Shown: positions 45,470 through 53,972, counted from the stretch's first letter. The stretch is DNA of 64,000 nt from Alcanivorax sp. (GCA_017794945.1 CP051239.1:2470692-2534691), one strand, 5' to 3'. Notes: generated by a model not told the origin, from the letters alone. Translations and numbers: made by a program.

Positions 45470-46944
45470 AAGGTCGACCAGCCGGTGAACTCCATGAACC
45501 GGTAGAGCGCGTAGCGCAGTTTGGAGTCGTCCGCGTACGCTTCGTAGGGCTCGCTGAACAGCTTGCCGTCCGGGTTGCTCCAGCGGCGCTGGAAGGCGTC
45601 GCGGGCGGTGGCCAGGGCCGGGTGATCGGCGGCGGCGGTGAGCCGGACGCTGGTTTCCAGGTTGAGGTTGTCCAGGTTGCGGCGGGTGAAGTTGGCGGAG
45701 CCGGCGATCAGCACCGCCGGCCGCGCCGCGTCGTCGTCGCCGTAGCGCAGCAGCATCTTGGTGTGGCACTGCTCGCCGTGGGTGGCGCACCAGCGTATGT
45801 CGACCCCGGCGTCGTGCAGTTCCCAGGCCACCTGCCGGTTGGGCATGCCATTCTTTTTACGGCCGAAGGCGTCTTTGTTGGGATCCAGCAGCAGGCGCAC
45901 CCGCACGCCGCGCTCGCGGGCGGCGGCCAGCGCCTCGATCAGCGGCCGGTGAGACAGATAGAACACGCCCACGTCCAGACGCTCGCCAGCGTCCGCTTCG
46001 TTGACCGCTTTCAATAGGGCGTCGCGGATGGCCGCTTCGCTGAGCACCGCCACCGTGGCGCCGTCGCCGTCCGGCTTCGCCGCGCCGGCGCGGGCCAGGG
46101 GCCAGTCGTCCAGTCCGTCCGCCCCCGAGAACGCCGCCGCCGCCCGTTCCGATTGCAGCAGATCCAGCGCCGCCGGGCCGCTGAAACGCACCGCGATGTT
46201 GGAATGGGCGCTGCTGGCGTCATGGGCGTTGGCGGAGGTCACCAGGCCGGTCCAGGTGTCGCCTTCGTCCACCACCAGGGTTTTCCGGTGGTTGGCTTTG
46301 AAATTGATCAACGTCAGGTAGGTGCGCAGCGTGACCTTGCCGTCGCCAGTGGGGTTGGGCAGCCAGCCGCCCTCGGTGCTGTTGCCGGCCCATTGGCAGC
46401 ACAGCCGCCACAGCGCCGACCAGCTCGGGTTGGAATCGCGCAGGCGCGGTAAATCAGTGAACACCACCCGCACCCCGGCCGCTTCCAGCCGCGCCAGATG
46501 GGGCGCGTGGACGCCACCGTAGAGTGTATTGAAGCGGTCGGTGATCAGTATGGCGCGCAACTCCGGGCGCGCTTTCTTGCGCTCGATCAGCGCCTGGGTG
46601 AGTTGCTCGCTGAGCGGGCGCAGGGTGTCGGTGGTGGCGCCGGCCATGTCGTTGTAGAGGAACATGTCCACCACCACCCGTTTCTCGGCCTGGCCAATCA
46701 GCCGGAAGAACTCATCGAAGATCGCCTGATCGAAGTGGCGCCGGGGTTGGCCCCGGTTCTCCGCCGCCGTCTGGTCGACCCAGGTGTCGTCGATCAACAC
46801 CGCCACGTCCTCCGCCGGCCGGGTCGGCCAGGCCTCGCCGACGCCCTCGGGCAGCGGCTTGAACACATGGTAGAGACCGGTGAGCAGCCAGGCGGAAGCC
46901 AGCACCAGAATCAGAAGACGAAAAGGGCGTTTGCGGGAAGACAA
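45466..46944 (-). CDS. Phospholipase D-like protein, membrane-anchored
   Basis: 492 residues. An N-terminal hydrophobic segment (about 9-25) serves as anchor or signal. Two PLD-like halves: the first has HRKTLVVD (a full HxKxxxxD) with SANAHD; the second has HTKMLLRY, where the Asp is replaced by Tyr, and GSANFTRRNLDNLN. Such proteins hydrolyse or transfer phosphatidyl groups, as in cardiolipin synthesis, or act as nucleases. The substituted second motif leaves activity uncertain. Expressed toward the ABC operon and overlapping it by 4 bases. The start at 46944 gives a basic MSSRKRPFRLL. Confidence 0.85.
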   Translation of the reverse strand: MSSRKRPFRLLILVLASAWLLTGLYHVFKPLPEGVGEAWPTRPAEDVAVLIDDTWVDQTAAENRGQPRRHFDQAIFDEFFRLIGQAEKRVVVDMFLYNDMAGATTDTLRPLSEQLTQALIERKKARPELRAILITDRFNTLYGGVHAPHLARLEAAGVRVVFTDLPRLRDSNPSWSALWRLCCQWAGNSTEGGWLPNPTGDGKVTLRTYLTLINFKANHRKTLVVDEGDTWTGLVTSANAHDASSAHSNIAVRFSGPAALDLLQSERAAAAFSGADGLDDWPLARAGAAKPDGDGATVAVLSEAAIRDALLKAVNEADAGERLDVGVFYLSHRPLIEALAAARERGVRVRLLLDPNKDAFGRKKNGMPNRQVAWELHDAGVDIRWCATHGEQCHTKMLLRYGDDDAARPAVLIAGSANFTRRNLDNLNLETSVRLTAAADHPALATARDAFQRRWSNPDGKLFSEPYEAYADDSKLRYALYRFMEFTGWSTF

Positions 46945-46986
46945 TGGTCGGCACCTAATGCGAGATTACTCCGCAGCATAACAGAG

Positions 46987-47098
46987 CGTAGGTCGTATTA
47001 GGCCGCAGGCCGTAATCCGACAAACTGCTTACGCCGTCGCACAGACCCTGTCGAACCGACCGTGTCGGGTTACGGCCTGCGGCCTAACCCGACCTACC
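46987..47098. repeat. Family A repeat between the PLD gene and fabY
   Basis: Edges GTAGGTCG and CGACCTAC; inner hairpins GGCCGCAGGCCG and its mirror. The left half has two changes (GTAGGTCGTATTA, TAATCCGAC) that preserve pairing. The right edge contains the TAG stop codon of fabY (47096-47094 on the minus strand). Confidence 0.88.
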
Positions 47099-48896
47099 GA
47101 TACTCGTCAAAGCCGCTGTCGTGCTTGAAGGTCAGAGGCTGCGCCCAACCGGGCAGACGAATTTCCCGATCGCTGATCGCCACATCGTCGCCATGCAGCA
47201 CGCCGTCGTTGAAGTGGTATTCCGGCAGCGCCTGGCCGGCCAGGGCGCGGCGGTCGTACTCGCCGGCGGCTTCACGGGTGGCGCCGAGCTTGTCGCGCCA
47301 GCCGTCCAGCGCGGCGGTGCCGTGGCGGCGTGCCAGCAGGTCGTTGGTGGCGTTGGGGGAGAGCACCACGGCGGTGGCGTTGTTACCGCCGAAGCCCTTG
47401 GAGTTGAGCAGGGCGGCGTCCGGGCGCAGCTCGCGGTGGGCCTGTTGCAGGGACAGCCGGTCCGCGTGCAGGTCGTCGGCGAAGCGCTCCACCGTGGCGA
47501 TGCCGGGCAGCACGCCGTCGGCGAAGGTGCCCAGGGCCGCCGCCAACTGGTCGCCGCCGGCGCTGCCCAGGGAGTGCCCCACATAGGCCTTGATCGCCGC
47601 CACCGGCCAGTCGCGGATGCCGAAGGCCTCGGCCACCTGGTTGAGCACATGGGATTCGGTGACCCGGTTCTGCGGCGTGCCGGTGCCGTGGGCGTGCACA
47701 TAGCTGCGCCGGCGCAAGGCGTCCTCGCCGAGCAGCTGGCGGACCAGATTGGCGCTGCGCGCCAGGGTCAGATAGTTGCCGATGCCGGGGGACGAGATTG
47801 ACTTCTTGGCGCCGTCGGCGTGCACGAAGACATCCGGTACCGCGCCGAGAATGTCCGCGCCCAGTTCCAGAGCCAGGGTGTCGTCCATCAGCACCGCGAA
47901 CTGGGCGGATTCCGCCATGGTGAAGCCGCAGTTATCGCCGAACGGCCGGCAGGCGCGACGCAGGTCGGCGCCTGGGGCGCCGTCCAGGGCGGCCAGGGCC
48001 TCGTCCTCGGCGAGCGCGCCCATGGCGCGGTAGCCCTCCATCACTTCCGGCACCAGTGGCGCTTCGCTGGTGCCCACCACCACCAGTCGCGCACGGCCCT
48101 GGCGAATGGCATGCACGCCGCGCTCCAGGTTGTACAGGAAGGTGGCGCAAGCACCCAGCATGCCGCCGGTGGAGCCGGCGCTGCGCAGCACGTAGGCGTT
48201 GATAAAGTCGGCGGTCATCTCGCCCAGGCCCAGCGGGCACTGCTTGGAGGTGGTGCGGTGGCCCAGGGCCGGGGCGCGCATCATGCCGCCCAGGCCGTTG
48301 TCGTCGAGCTGGGCCATGGCGTTGGAGGCATACACCGCCACCTCGTCCGGGGCCAGCCGGCCGCGCAGGCTGTCCCAGGGAATGCCCAGCATGCCGAAGG
48401 CGTCGCTGACGCCATAGACCGCCATCTGCAGGGCGCGCGGGTGGTTGCGCGAGGCGTACAGGGCGCCCGGATCGAAGCCGTCCGGCAGCTGGCCGGCGGC
48501 GCTTACCCGGCGGGTGACGTCGGTGGGTACGCGCAGGTCGGCGCCGGCGGGCAGGGTGACGCGGCTGCGCTGGCGGTTGATCGGCTCCACCCGCCAGCCG
48601 GTGGGCAGCGGGTCGGGCAGGTCCATATTGCGCATTTCCAGCGTCAGCGGGCTGTCGCTGTGACCGTTCACCGCCATGTTCAGGCGCTGGCTCTCCGGCA
48701 GGCCGCGGATCAGCGTGCCGTTGAGCAGGGCGGTTTCGCTGTGCACACCGTTAAGGGCGCCCAGGGCATCCAGGGTTCGCCGTCGGCCGGCGTCATCCAG
48801 AGCATCGAACACCAGGCGGTGGAAGCCGTGGTGCATGGAGGTGCGGCCGGCGGCATTAATGCCGCCGACGGCGGTGATGACGGGCAGGGCGGGCAT
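47094..48896 (-). CDS. fabY: Beta-ketoacyl-ACP synthase, FabY type
   Basis: 600 residues, close to the roughly 630 of Pseudomonas FabY, which condenses acetyl-CoA with malonyl-ACP to start fatty acid synthesis. The N terminus PVITAVGGINAAGRTSMHHG matches that family. Ketosynthase residues: Cys in MLGACATFLYN, His in YVHAHGTGTPQNRVTES, and His in GHSLGSAGG with FGGNNATAVVL. Longer than FabB/FabF because of an N-terminal insert of about 130 residues. Its final codon and TAG stop lie inside a family A repeat. A TetR-like operator is just upstream. Confidence 0.85.
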   Translation of the reverse strand: MPALPVITAVGGINAAGRTSMHHGFHRLVFDALDDAGRRRTLDALGALNGVHSETALLNGTLIRGLPESQRLNMAVNGHSDSPLTLEMRNMDLPDPLPTGWRVEPINRQRSRVTLPAGADLRVPTDVTRRVSAAGQLPDGFDPGALYASRNHPRALQMAVYGVSDAFGMLGIPWDSLRGRLAPDEVAVYASNAMAQLDDNGLGGMMRAPALGHRTTSKQCPLGLGEMTADFINAYVLRSAGSTGGMLGACATFLYNLERGVHAIRQGRARLVVVGTSEAPLVPEVMEGYRAMGALAEDEALAALDGAPGADLRRACRPFGDNCGFTMAESAQFAVLMDDTLALELGADILGAVPDVFVHADGAKKSISSPGIGNYLTLARSANLVRQLLGEDALRRRSYVHAHGTGTPQNRVTESHVLNQVAEAFGIRDWPVAAIKAYVGHSLGSAGGDQLAAALGTFADGVLPGIATVERFADDLHADRLSLQQAHRELRPDAALLNSKGFGGNNATAVVLSPNATNDLLARRHGTAALDGWRDKLGATREAAGEYDRRALAGQALPEYHFNDGVLHGDDVAISDREIRLPGWAQPLTFKHDSGFDEYR

Positions 48897-48912
48897 AGGA
48901 CTCCCCAGAACG

Positions 48913-48926
48913 TGACTGAGCGGTCA
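48913..48926. promoter_or_regulatory. TetR-like palindrome TGAC-N6-GTCA upstream of fabY
   Basis: TGACTGAGCGGTCA: four-base perfect arms plus G..C symmetry inside, 17 bases before the fabY ATG. Similar TGACCG..CGGTCA sites are used by TetR-family regulators of acyl-CoA metabolism. No regulator is encoded nearby. Confidence 0.4.
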
Positions 48927-48996
48927 ATTCTAGGCGCCTAAAGGCTATTTGCGTATTGGTCAGCCGCCTTGATGTGCAACCGGATATTACCGGCGG

Positions 48997-50178
48997 TCAG
49001 ATCAGCTCCACCGCCACGGCGGTGGCTTCGCCGCCGCCGATGCACAGGCTGGCCACGCCGCGCTTGCCGCCGGTGCGCTTGAGCGCGTGGATCAGCGTCA
49101 GGATGATGCGCGAGCCGGTGGAACCGATCGGGTGCCCCAGGGCGCAGGCGCCGCCGTGGATGTTGAGCTTCTCGTGGGGGATGCCCAGGTCCAGCATCGG
49201 CATCATCGCCACCATGGCGAAGGCTTCGTTGATCTCGAACAGATCCACGTCGTCCACGCTCCAGCCCACTTTGTTCAGCAGCTTCTCGGTGGCGCCGATG
49301 GGCGCCACGGTGAACTCGCTGGGGTGGCGGCTGTTGGTGGCGTGGCCGAGCATCCGCGCCAGCGGCCGCAGGCCGCGCTGCTGCGCCACGCTTTCGCGGG
49401 TCAGCACCAGCGCGGAGGCGCCGTCGGAGATCGAGCTGGCGTTGGCGGCGGTGACCGTGCCGTCCTTCTTGAACGCCGGCTTGAGGCCGGGAATCTTGTC
49501 GATGTTGGCGTTGCCGGGCTGTTCGTCGGTGTCCACCACGGTCTCGCCTTTACGGGTTTTCACCGTCACCGGCACGATCTCGTCGGCGAACCAACCGTTG
49601 TCGATGGCGGCCTGGGCGCGCTTGAGGGACTCGATGGCGAAATTGTCCATCTGCTCGCGGCTGATGCCGCGCTGGTCCGCCACGTCCTGGGCGAAGGCGC
49701 CCATCAGGCGGCCGGTTTCCGCGTCTTCCAGGCCGTCCAGGAACATGTGGTCGGCCACCTGGCCGTGGCCCATGCGGTAGCCGCCGCGCGCCTTGTCGAG
49801 AATGTAGGGCGCGTTGCTCATCGACTCCATGCCGCCGCTGACCACGATGTCGTGGCTGCCGGCCTTGATCATATCGTGGCAGAACATGGTGGCGCGCATA
49901 CCCGAGCCGCACAGCTTGTTGATGGTGGTGGCGCCGGTGCCGTCCGGCAGGCCGGCCAAACGCATGGCCTGGCGGGCCGGGCCCTGCTTGAGGCCGGCGG
50001 GCAGCACGCAGCCCATCACCACGTCCTCGACGTCCTCCGCCTTCAGGCCGGCGCGGGCCACCGCTTCGCGAATGCTGGCCGCGCCCAGCTCCGGCGCGCT
50101 CAGCGGCGCCAGGGCCCCCTGGAAACCGCCCATGGCGGTACGCGCGCCGTTAAGGATGACGACCTGATCTTCGGACAT
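48997..50178 (-). CDS. Acetyl-CoA C-acyltransferase (thiolase)
   Basis: 393 residues from ATG 50178 (AGGAG 8 bases upstream; an in-frame TTG at 50184 is too close to that site). Catalytic residues: nucleophile Cys in NKLCGSGMRA (about 88), His in GGACALGHPIGSTGSR and Cys in ASLCIGGGEATAVAVE. It could be biosynthetic (acetoacetyl-CoA) or degradative; sequence alone does not decide. It is a single gene about 100 bases after fabY on the same strand, with a family A repeat upstream. Confidence 0.93.
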   Translation of the reverse strand: MSEDQVVILNGARTAMGGFQGALAPLSAPELGAASIREAVARAGLKAEDVEDVVMGCVLPAGLKQGPARQAMRLAGLPDGTGATTINKLCGSGMRATMFCHDMIKAGSHDIVVSGGMESMSNAPYILDKARGGYRMGHGQVADHMFLDGLEDAETGRLMGAFAQDVADQRGISREQMDNFAIESLKRAQAAIDNGWFADEIVPVTVKTRKGETVVDTDEQPGNANIDKIPGLKPAFKKDGTVTAANASSISDGASALVLTRESVAQQRGLRPLARMLGHATNSRHPSEFTVAPIGATEKLLNKVGWSVDDVDLFEINEAFAMVAMMPMLDLGIPHEKLNIHGGACALGHPIGSTGSRIILTLIHALKRTGGKRGVASLCIGGGEATAVAVELI

Positions 50179-50200
50179 GCTCAATGCTCCTGATTAATAA

Positions 50201-50292
50201 CGTAGGTCGGGTTAGCGAAGCGTAACCCGACATCAAGCGGCGGGGAGCCGAAACGCCTTCGTCGGCTTTCGCGTTGCTCAAGCCGACCTACG
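50201..50292. repeat. Family A repeat upstream of the thiolase gene
   Basis: Left edge GTAGGTCGGGTTAGCG, right edge GCCGACCTACG. The right arm is diverged (GTCGGCTTTCGCGTTGCTCA) but still folds on itself. A short family B-like fragment (GCGGGCTCCGCTCCCACA) follows at 50292-50310. Confidence 0.8.
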
Positions 50293-50390
50293 CGGGCTCC
50301 GCTCCCACAGTTGTAAAAAAACGGCGCTATTGTACTTGAGATAACCGCACTCGTCCCCAAGTGGGAAAGTGCAACGGACTCGGACTTTTC

Positions 50391-50409
50391 CGAAAAAGTA
50401 ATCATTCTC
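50391..50409. promoter_or_regulatory. Possible Fur-type site upstream of sodB
   Basis: The right half AATCATTCTC matches 9 of 10 bases of the Fur consensus AATCATTATC, while the left half matches poorly (3 of 9). A TATGAT -10-like hexamer is at 50470-50475. Iron control of Fe-SOD is common, usually indirect through small RNAs; a direct site here is tentative. The rest of 50310-50531 shows no other element. Confidence 0.3.
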
Positions 50410-50531
50410 AACAAGCGGTCGGAAACGGCAAAAACCGTTTGCTCGGTGGTTCACCGAAAGGCTGCTTGTTATGATGCTTCGGTAATTTTTTCGTCCGAAT
50501 AGCAATTCGACAACAGTCAGGGGAATTGACT

Positions 50532-51116
50532 ATGGCTTTTGAACTTCCGCCGCTTCCTTACGAGAAAGACGCTCTTGAACCGCACATTTCCAAAGAGACG
50601 CTTGAGTATCATCACGGTAAGCACCACAACGCATACGTCACCAAGCTCAACGATCTGATCAAAGGCACCGACGACGAAGGCAAATCCCTGGAAGAGATCA
50701 TTCAGGGCGCCAAGGGTGGCTTGTTCAACCAGGCCGCGCAGGTCTGGAACCACACCTTCTACTGGAACAGCCTGAGCCCCAACGGCGGCGGCGAGCCGTC
50801 CGGTGCACTGGGTGAAGCGATCACCAAGAAGTTCGGCTCTTTCGATAAGTTCAAGGAAGAGTTCAACGCCAAGGCGGCCGGCAACTTCGGCTCCGGCTGG
50901 ACCTGGCTGGTGAAAACCTCCGACGGCGGCGTGGACATCGTCAACACCGACGACGCGGACACCCCGATTGCCCACGGCAACGGCCAGACCCCGCTGTTCA
51001 CCGTGGACGTGTGGGAACACGCTTACTACATCGACTACCGCAATGCCCGTCCCAAGTATCTGGAATCCATCTGGAACCTGATCAACTGGGACTTCGCGGC
51101 CAAGAACTTCGCGTAA
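50532..51116 (+). CDS. sodB: Superoxide dismutase, iron type
   Basis: 194 residues, cytoplasmic, no signal peptide. Metal ligands His ([10 protein letters not shown], first His near 27), His (NHTFYW, about 74), Asp and His ([12 protein letters not shown], about 157 and 161). GSGWTWLV and the surrounding pattern are those of Fe-SOD. ATG 50532 with AGGGGA upstream. A long palindrome follows the gene. Confidence 0.96.
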   Translation: MAFELPPLPYEKDALEPHISKETLEYHHGKHHNAYVTKLNDLIKGTDDEGKSLEEIIQGAKGGLFNQAAQVWNHTFYWNSLSPNGGGEPSGALGEAITKKFGSFDKFKEEFNAKAAGNFGSGWTWLVKTSDGGVDIVNTDDADTPIAHGNGQTPLFTVDVWEHAYYIDYRNARPKYLESIWNLINWDFAAKNFA

Positions 51117-51140
51117 CGGCAACCGGCGAACGCTCCCCAT

Positions 51141-51285
51141 CGCCCTTTCCGCGGCCGCCTCTGGCGGCCGCCCTTCGGGGCGCCGAGCGCGGCCCGCACT
51201 CCGCGTTGCGGTCTCTTGGCGTAGCGCTGCTACGCCAGCGAGCCCGCGCCTTGAGTGCGAACCGCGCTCGACACCGGAAAGGGCG
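51141..51285. repeat. Long imperfect palindrome downstream of sodB
   Basis: Outer arms CGCCCTTTCC (51141-51150) and GGAAAGGGCG (51276-51285); centre GGCGTAGC-GCT-GCTACGCC (51218-51236); in between, GAGCGCGG..CGCACTC appears on both sides in inverted order. A left insert of GGCCGCC repeats breaks the symmetry. It starts 25 bases after the stop codon and may end transcription. Bases 51286-51455 contain no other clear element. Confidence 0.75.
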
Positions 51286-51455
51286 CTGGGAAGCGCCCGA
51301 CGGTTCCGGATGAAAACCTTCAATAGCCCGCCCGTATTGTACCCTCTACCGGAACTTCCCTTCTGCCCCGCACACCAAGGCACATCCCTGTGCGCCGATG
51401 ACGGCGGGCGGGTAAGATAGGTGTTTTCCCACATCGGACAGGACAGGATTTCCCC

Positions 51456-52340
51456 ATGACTCGAGAGCGAGACGTCAAACTGGGTGATATCGACGACGTA
51501 CCCGTGGACGAGCCGCGCCGGCGGAAAGCCAGCGCCCCGCCGCCCCAGGGCGGGAATGGCGGTGACCGGGGCAAGGGCGGTGGTCGCACCCCGCCGTCGC
51601 GCCAGGCGCCCCCGCGCAGCGGCGGCGGCAACGGCGGCTGGATCTTTCTGACCTTGCTGTTAGCGGCGGCGCTGGCGGTAGCGTGTGCTTACTTCTACCG
51701 GGAAATCACCCAGCTGCAGGGCCAGATGGAGACCCGCATGGGCATGTCCTCCGAGCAGCTGGAAAACCTGCAGGCGCGCCTGGCCGCCACCGACGAGTCC
51801 CTGGACCAGACCGGCGGCAAACTGCGCGAAACCCTGGACAACCAGAACAAAGCCATCGATAAAAACGAGGATGAGATCCGCAAACTCTGGGACGTCAGCA
51901 ACAAGCGCAACAAAGAGTGGATCCAGGAAAATCAGAAAACGGTGCAAAGCCTGCGTGACGCTCTCAAGAGCAACGACAGCGCCCTGGCCAGCCTGAAGAA
52001 AACCGTGGGCGGTTACGATCAGAGCATCAAGAATACCCAGAGCCAGATCGCCGACCTGAAAACGCAGATCGACAGCGCCGTCAAAGCGGTTAACGAAAGC
52101 AGCTCGCAGTGGCGCACCCAGATCAACCAGCTGGAAACCCAGGTGGATGTGGTGGTGGATACCGTCAAGCAGCTCGAGCAGCAAAATCAGGCCCAGAAGG
52201 CCGCCATCGCGCAACTGAAAAGCAGTGCGGGCAGCTCCGAGCAACTCAACCAGCGTCTCAACGACATCGACGCCGCCATCAAGGCGTTCGATCAGTACCG
52301 CATCCAGGTCAACAACCGGCTGGACCGGCTGGAACAGTAG
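51456..52340 (+). CDS. Membrane-anchored long coiled-coil protein
   Basis: 294 residues, no family recognised. A charged Gly/Pro/Arg-rich cytoplasmic head of about 60 residues, one membrane helix (about 62-80, WIFLTLLLAAALAVACAYF), then about 210 residues of continuous heptad-like helix rich in Gln, Lys, Asp and Leu, ending RLDRLEQ. It probably spans the periplasm as a coiled coil, perhaps touching peptidoglycan or another envelope complex. The Met start at 51456 follows GACAGGA. Its last two bases and stop are the edge of a family A repeat. Confidence 0.8.
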   Translation: MTRERDVKLGDIDDVPVDEPRRRKASAPPPQGGNGGDRGKGGGRTPPSRQAPPRSGGGNGGWIFLTLLLAAALAVACAYFYREITQLQGQMETRMGMSSEQLENLQARLAATDESLDQTGGKLRETLDNQNKAIDKNEDEIRKLWDVSNKRNKEWIQENQKTVQSLRDALKSNDSALASLKKTVGGYDQSIKNTQSQIADLKTQIDSAVKAVNESSSQWRTQINQLETQVDVVVDTVKQLEQQNQAQKAAIAQLKSSAGSSEQLNQRLNDIDAAIKAFDQYRIQVNNRLDRLEQ

Positions 52341-52447
52341 GTCGGGTTAGGCCAGCGGCCGTAACCCGACGGAAGCGGTGATCATCCGCGCGTCCGCTGG
52401 AAATCGGACAGACCCTGTCGGGTTACGCTTCGCTAACCCGGCCTACC
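52337..52447. repeat. Family A repeat between the coiled-coil gene and tRNA-Leu
   Basis: Left edge GTAGGTCGGGTTA contains the TAG stop codon of the preceding gene (52338-52340). Inner hairpins GGCCAGCGGCCG and CGCTTCGC; right edge TAACCCGGCCTACC with one change in the arm. Confidence 0.88.
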
Positions 52448-52452
52448 GCTGC

Positions 52453-52458
52453 TATAAT
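52453..52458 (+). promoter_or_regulatory. -10 element TATAAT of the tRNA-Leu gene
   Basis: A perfect TATAAT 10 bases before the tRNA, followed by a GC-rich discriminator (GCCGCCG) as in stringently controlled stable RNA promoters. The -35 would fall in the family A repeat arm (near TTACGC). Confidence 0.65.
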
Positions 52459-52468
52459 GCCGCCGCTT

Positions 52469-52553
52469 GCGCCAGTGGTGGAATTGGTAGACACGTCAGG
52501 TTTAGGTCCTGATGCCGCAAGGTGTGGGGGTTCAAGTCCCTCCTGGCGCACCA
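52469..52553 (+). tRNA. tRNA-Leu (anticodon UAG)
   Basis: 85 bases with encoded CCA. Acceptor GCGCCAG pairs with CTGGCGC; the anticodon arm TCAGG-TTTAGGT-CCTGA places TAG at the anticodon; a long variable arm (TGCCGCAAGGTGT) marks a class II tRNA; T-loop GTTCAAGT. Decodes CUN codons, chiefly CUA and CUG. Confidence 0.97.
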
Positions 52554-52601
52554 TCCGACAATATGAAGGGCGGCTCACGCCCGGTTTCCAAGGAGGGAGA
52601 C

Positions 52602-52919
52602 ATGCAAGCACCAGCAAGGAAGGTGTTCATCCTCACGGCTCTGGCCGTTTTTTCCTGCGCCACGGTGTCCGCTGTGGCATCCGCCGACAGCGCGCTGGAC
52701 GCGCGCATCGCCAAGTATGCCTCAATCTGTGACGACTACGAGCGTGCCAAGACGCAGCTCGAGTGCCATCGTCCGCCCGGCAGTTATAAGCACGCCTATG
52801 AGATGACCGGCCAGGCTCGCGAGCGGGCGCTGGCGCAGGGGCGTAAGTTGCTGCGGATGCGGAAGGAAACCGATGAGGCGATGGATCGCGTTGGGCGTGA
52901 TCGGCGGCTTTATCGGTAA
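52602..52919 (+). CDS. Small secreted or periplasmic protein, unknown
   Basis: 105 residues from ATG 52602 with a strong AGGAGGGAG ribosome site. Signal peptide of about 28 residues (KVFILTALAVFSCATVSAVA, then SA-DS). The mature part is charged and helical with two Cys (SICDDYERAK and LECHRPPG), possibly a disulphide. No family recognised. It lies between tRNA-Leu and a family B repeat. Confidence 0.7.
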   Translation: MQAPARKVFILTALAVFSCATVSAVASADSALDARIAKYASICDDYERAKTQLECHRPPGSYKHAYEMTGQARERALAQGRKLLRMRKETDEAMDRVGRDRRLYR

Positions 52920-52927
52920 TTAATGGG

Positions 52928-52988
52928 TCTCTGGGATCCTGCCGGGTGGCTGAGCCACCCTTTCGCGGGCTGGGCCCGCTCCCACAAG
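52928..52988. repeat. Family B repeat, single reverse copy
   Basis: On the minus strand: TGTGGGAG, GCGGGC-CCA-GCCCGC, GAAA, GGGTGGC-TCA-GCCACCC, GGCAGGATCCCAGAG. It lies between two convergent genes. Confidence 0.86.
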
Positions 52989-53010
52989 AGCCGGCTCTCA
53001 CAGGCTTCCG

Positions 53011-53814
53011 TTATTTCTTCTTGAGTTTGGCCTTCAGGTTCTTGTCCATGCGACGGAAGAACGGCTGGGTGAGTCTCACCGCCGGGCCGGGCGCGGCGGC
53101 GAGCACCAGGCTGCCGAGGGTGCCCAGGGGTTTGCCGACGCGGGCGGGGCGGTCGCGCAGGGCCTTGATGATCCAGCCGGCGGCGTCTTCCACGCTCATC
53201 ATGCGCATGTGCTTGTAGATTTCCGTGCGGTTGGACATCGGCGTGCGCACCATGGGGAAGTAGACCATGGTGGCCTGGATGCCCTTGTGGCCGAGCTCCG
53301 CGTTGAGCGAGCGGGAGTAGGAGTCCAGTGCCGCCTTGCTGGCCAGGTAGGCGGAGAACAGCGGGATCGGCACCTGGGCGGACAGGGTGGAGGCGTTCAC
53401 CACCTGGCCGCGGCCTTGCTCCAGGAAGCGCGGTATCAGCCCCATGGTCATGCGCACCGCGCCGATGTAGTTGAGCTGCATGGTGCGCTCGTAATCGTGG
53501 ATGCGGTCCAGCGCCTCGAGGATGGGGCGGCGGATGGAGTGGGCGGCGTTGTTGACCAGGGCGTCCACCCGCGGGTGTTCATGCAGGATGGCGTCCAGGC
53601 TGGTGGTGATGCTGTCCGCGTTGGTCAGGTCGGTGGGGTAGATCCAGGCCCGGCCGCCTTTGCGGTGGATGTCGTCCTGGACCCGTTCCAGTTCCTGTTC
53701 CCGGCGCGCCACCAGGCACAGCCGGGCGCCGCGCGCGGCCAGCTGTTTGGCCGCTTCCTCGCCGATGCCGCTGGAGGCACCGGTGAGCACGATGGTCATA
53801 CCTTGAAAGCTCAT
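53011..53814 (-). CDS. Short-chain dehydrogenase/reductase
   Basis: 267 residues with the start at ATG 53814 (MSFQGMTIVLTG); the frame is open further upstream but those codons overlap the Zur-box region. Cofactor motif TGASSGIGEEAA, then NNAA, and active site Ser in ASTLSAQ with YLASK. The C-terminal 60 residues (RMMSVEDAAGWIIKALRDRP and a basic KNLKAKLKKK tail) recall SDRs fused to or acting with fatty acyl-CoA metabolism. Substrate unknown. Its promoter may share the Zur box with cobW, which faces the other way. Confidence 0.88.
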   Translation of the reverse strand: MSFQGMTIVLTGASSGIGEEAAKQLAARGARLCLVARREQELERVQDDIHRKGGRAWIYPTDLTNADSITTSLDAILHEHPRVDALVNNAAHSIRRPILEALDRIHDYERTMQLNYIGAVRMTMGLIPRFLEQGRGQVVNASTLSAQVPIPLFSAYLASKAALDSYSRSLNAELGHKGIQATMVYFPMVRTPMSNRTEIYKHMRMMSVEDAAGWIIKALRDRPARVGKPLGTLGSLVLAAAPGPAVRLTQPFFRRMDKNLKAKLKKK

Positions 53815-53902
53815 CGAACGTCGTCTCGCTGATCGCAAACAAACACCCATAGTGCCTTGCCGGCGCGGACGGTGCATCCCGCTAATGCGGCTTGCCATAT
53901 CC

Positions 53903-53925
53903 GTTATGTTATAATATAACATTAC
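53903..53925. promoter_or_regulatory. Zur box between the SDR gene and cobW
   Basis: GTTATGTTATA-A-TATAACATTAC in 23 bases: nearly symmetrical (arms differ only at the third base) and close to the gammaproteobacterial Zur consensus GAAATGTTATA-N-TATAACATTTC. It overlaps a TATAAT hexamer, so binding would block transcription. The zinc regulator itself is the second gene downstream. Confidence 0.85.
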
Positions 53926-53972
53926 GAATTCACGCATGAGCCATTCACGAGTTGCCATCAGGGAGAACCATC

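Noticed and set aside
45466-46944. PLD-like gene considered as part of a defence system
   Set aside because: No ATPase, nuclease or helicase partner beside it; neighbours are an importer and fatty acid genes.
52337-52447. Repeat units considered as a CRISPR array
   Set aside because: Copies are single, scattered and palindromic with no regular spacers; no cas genes are present.
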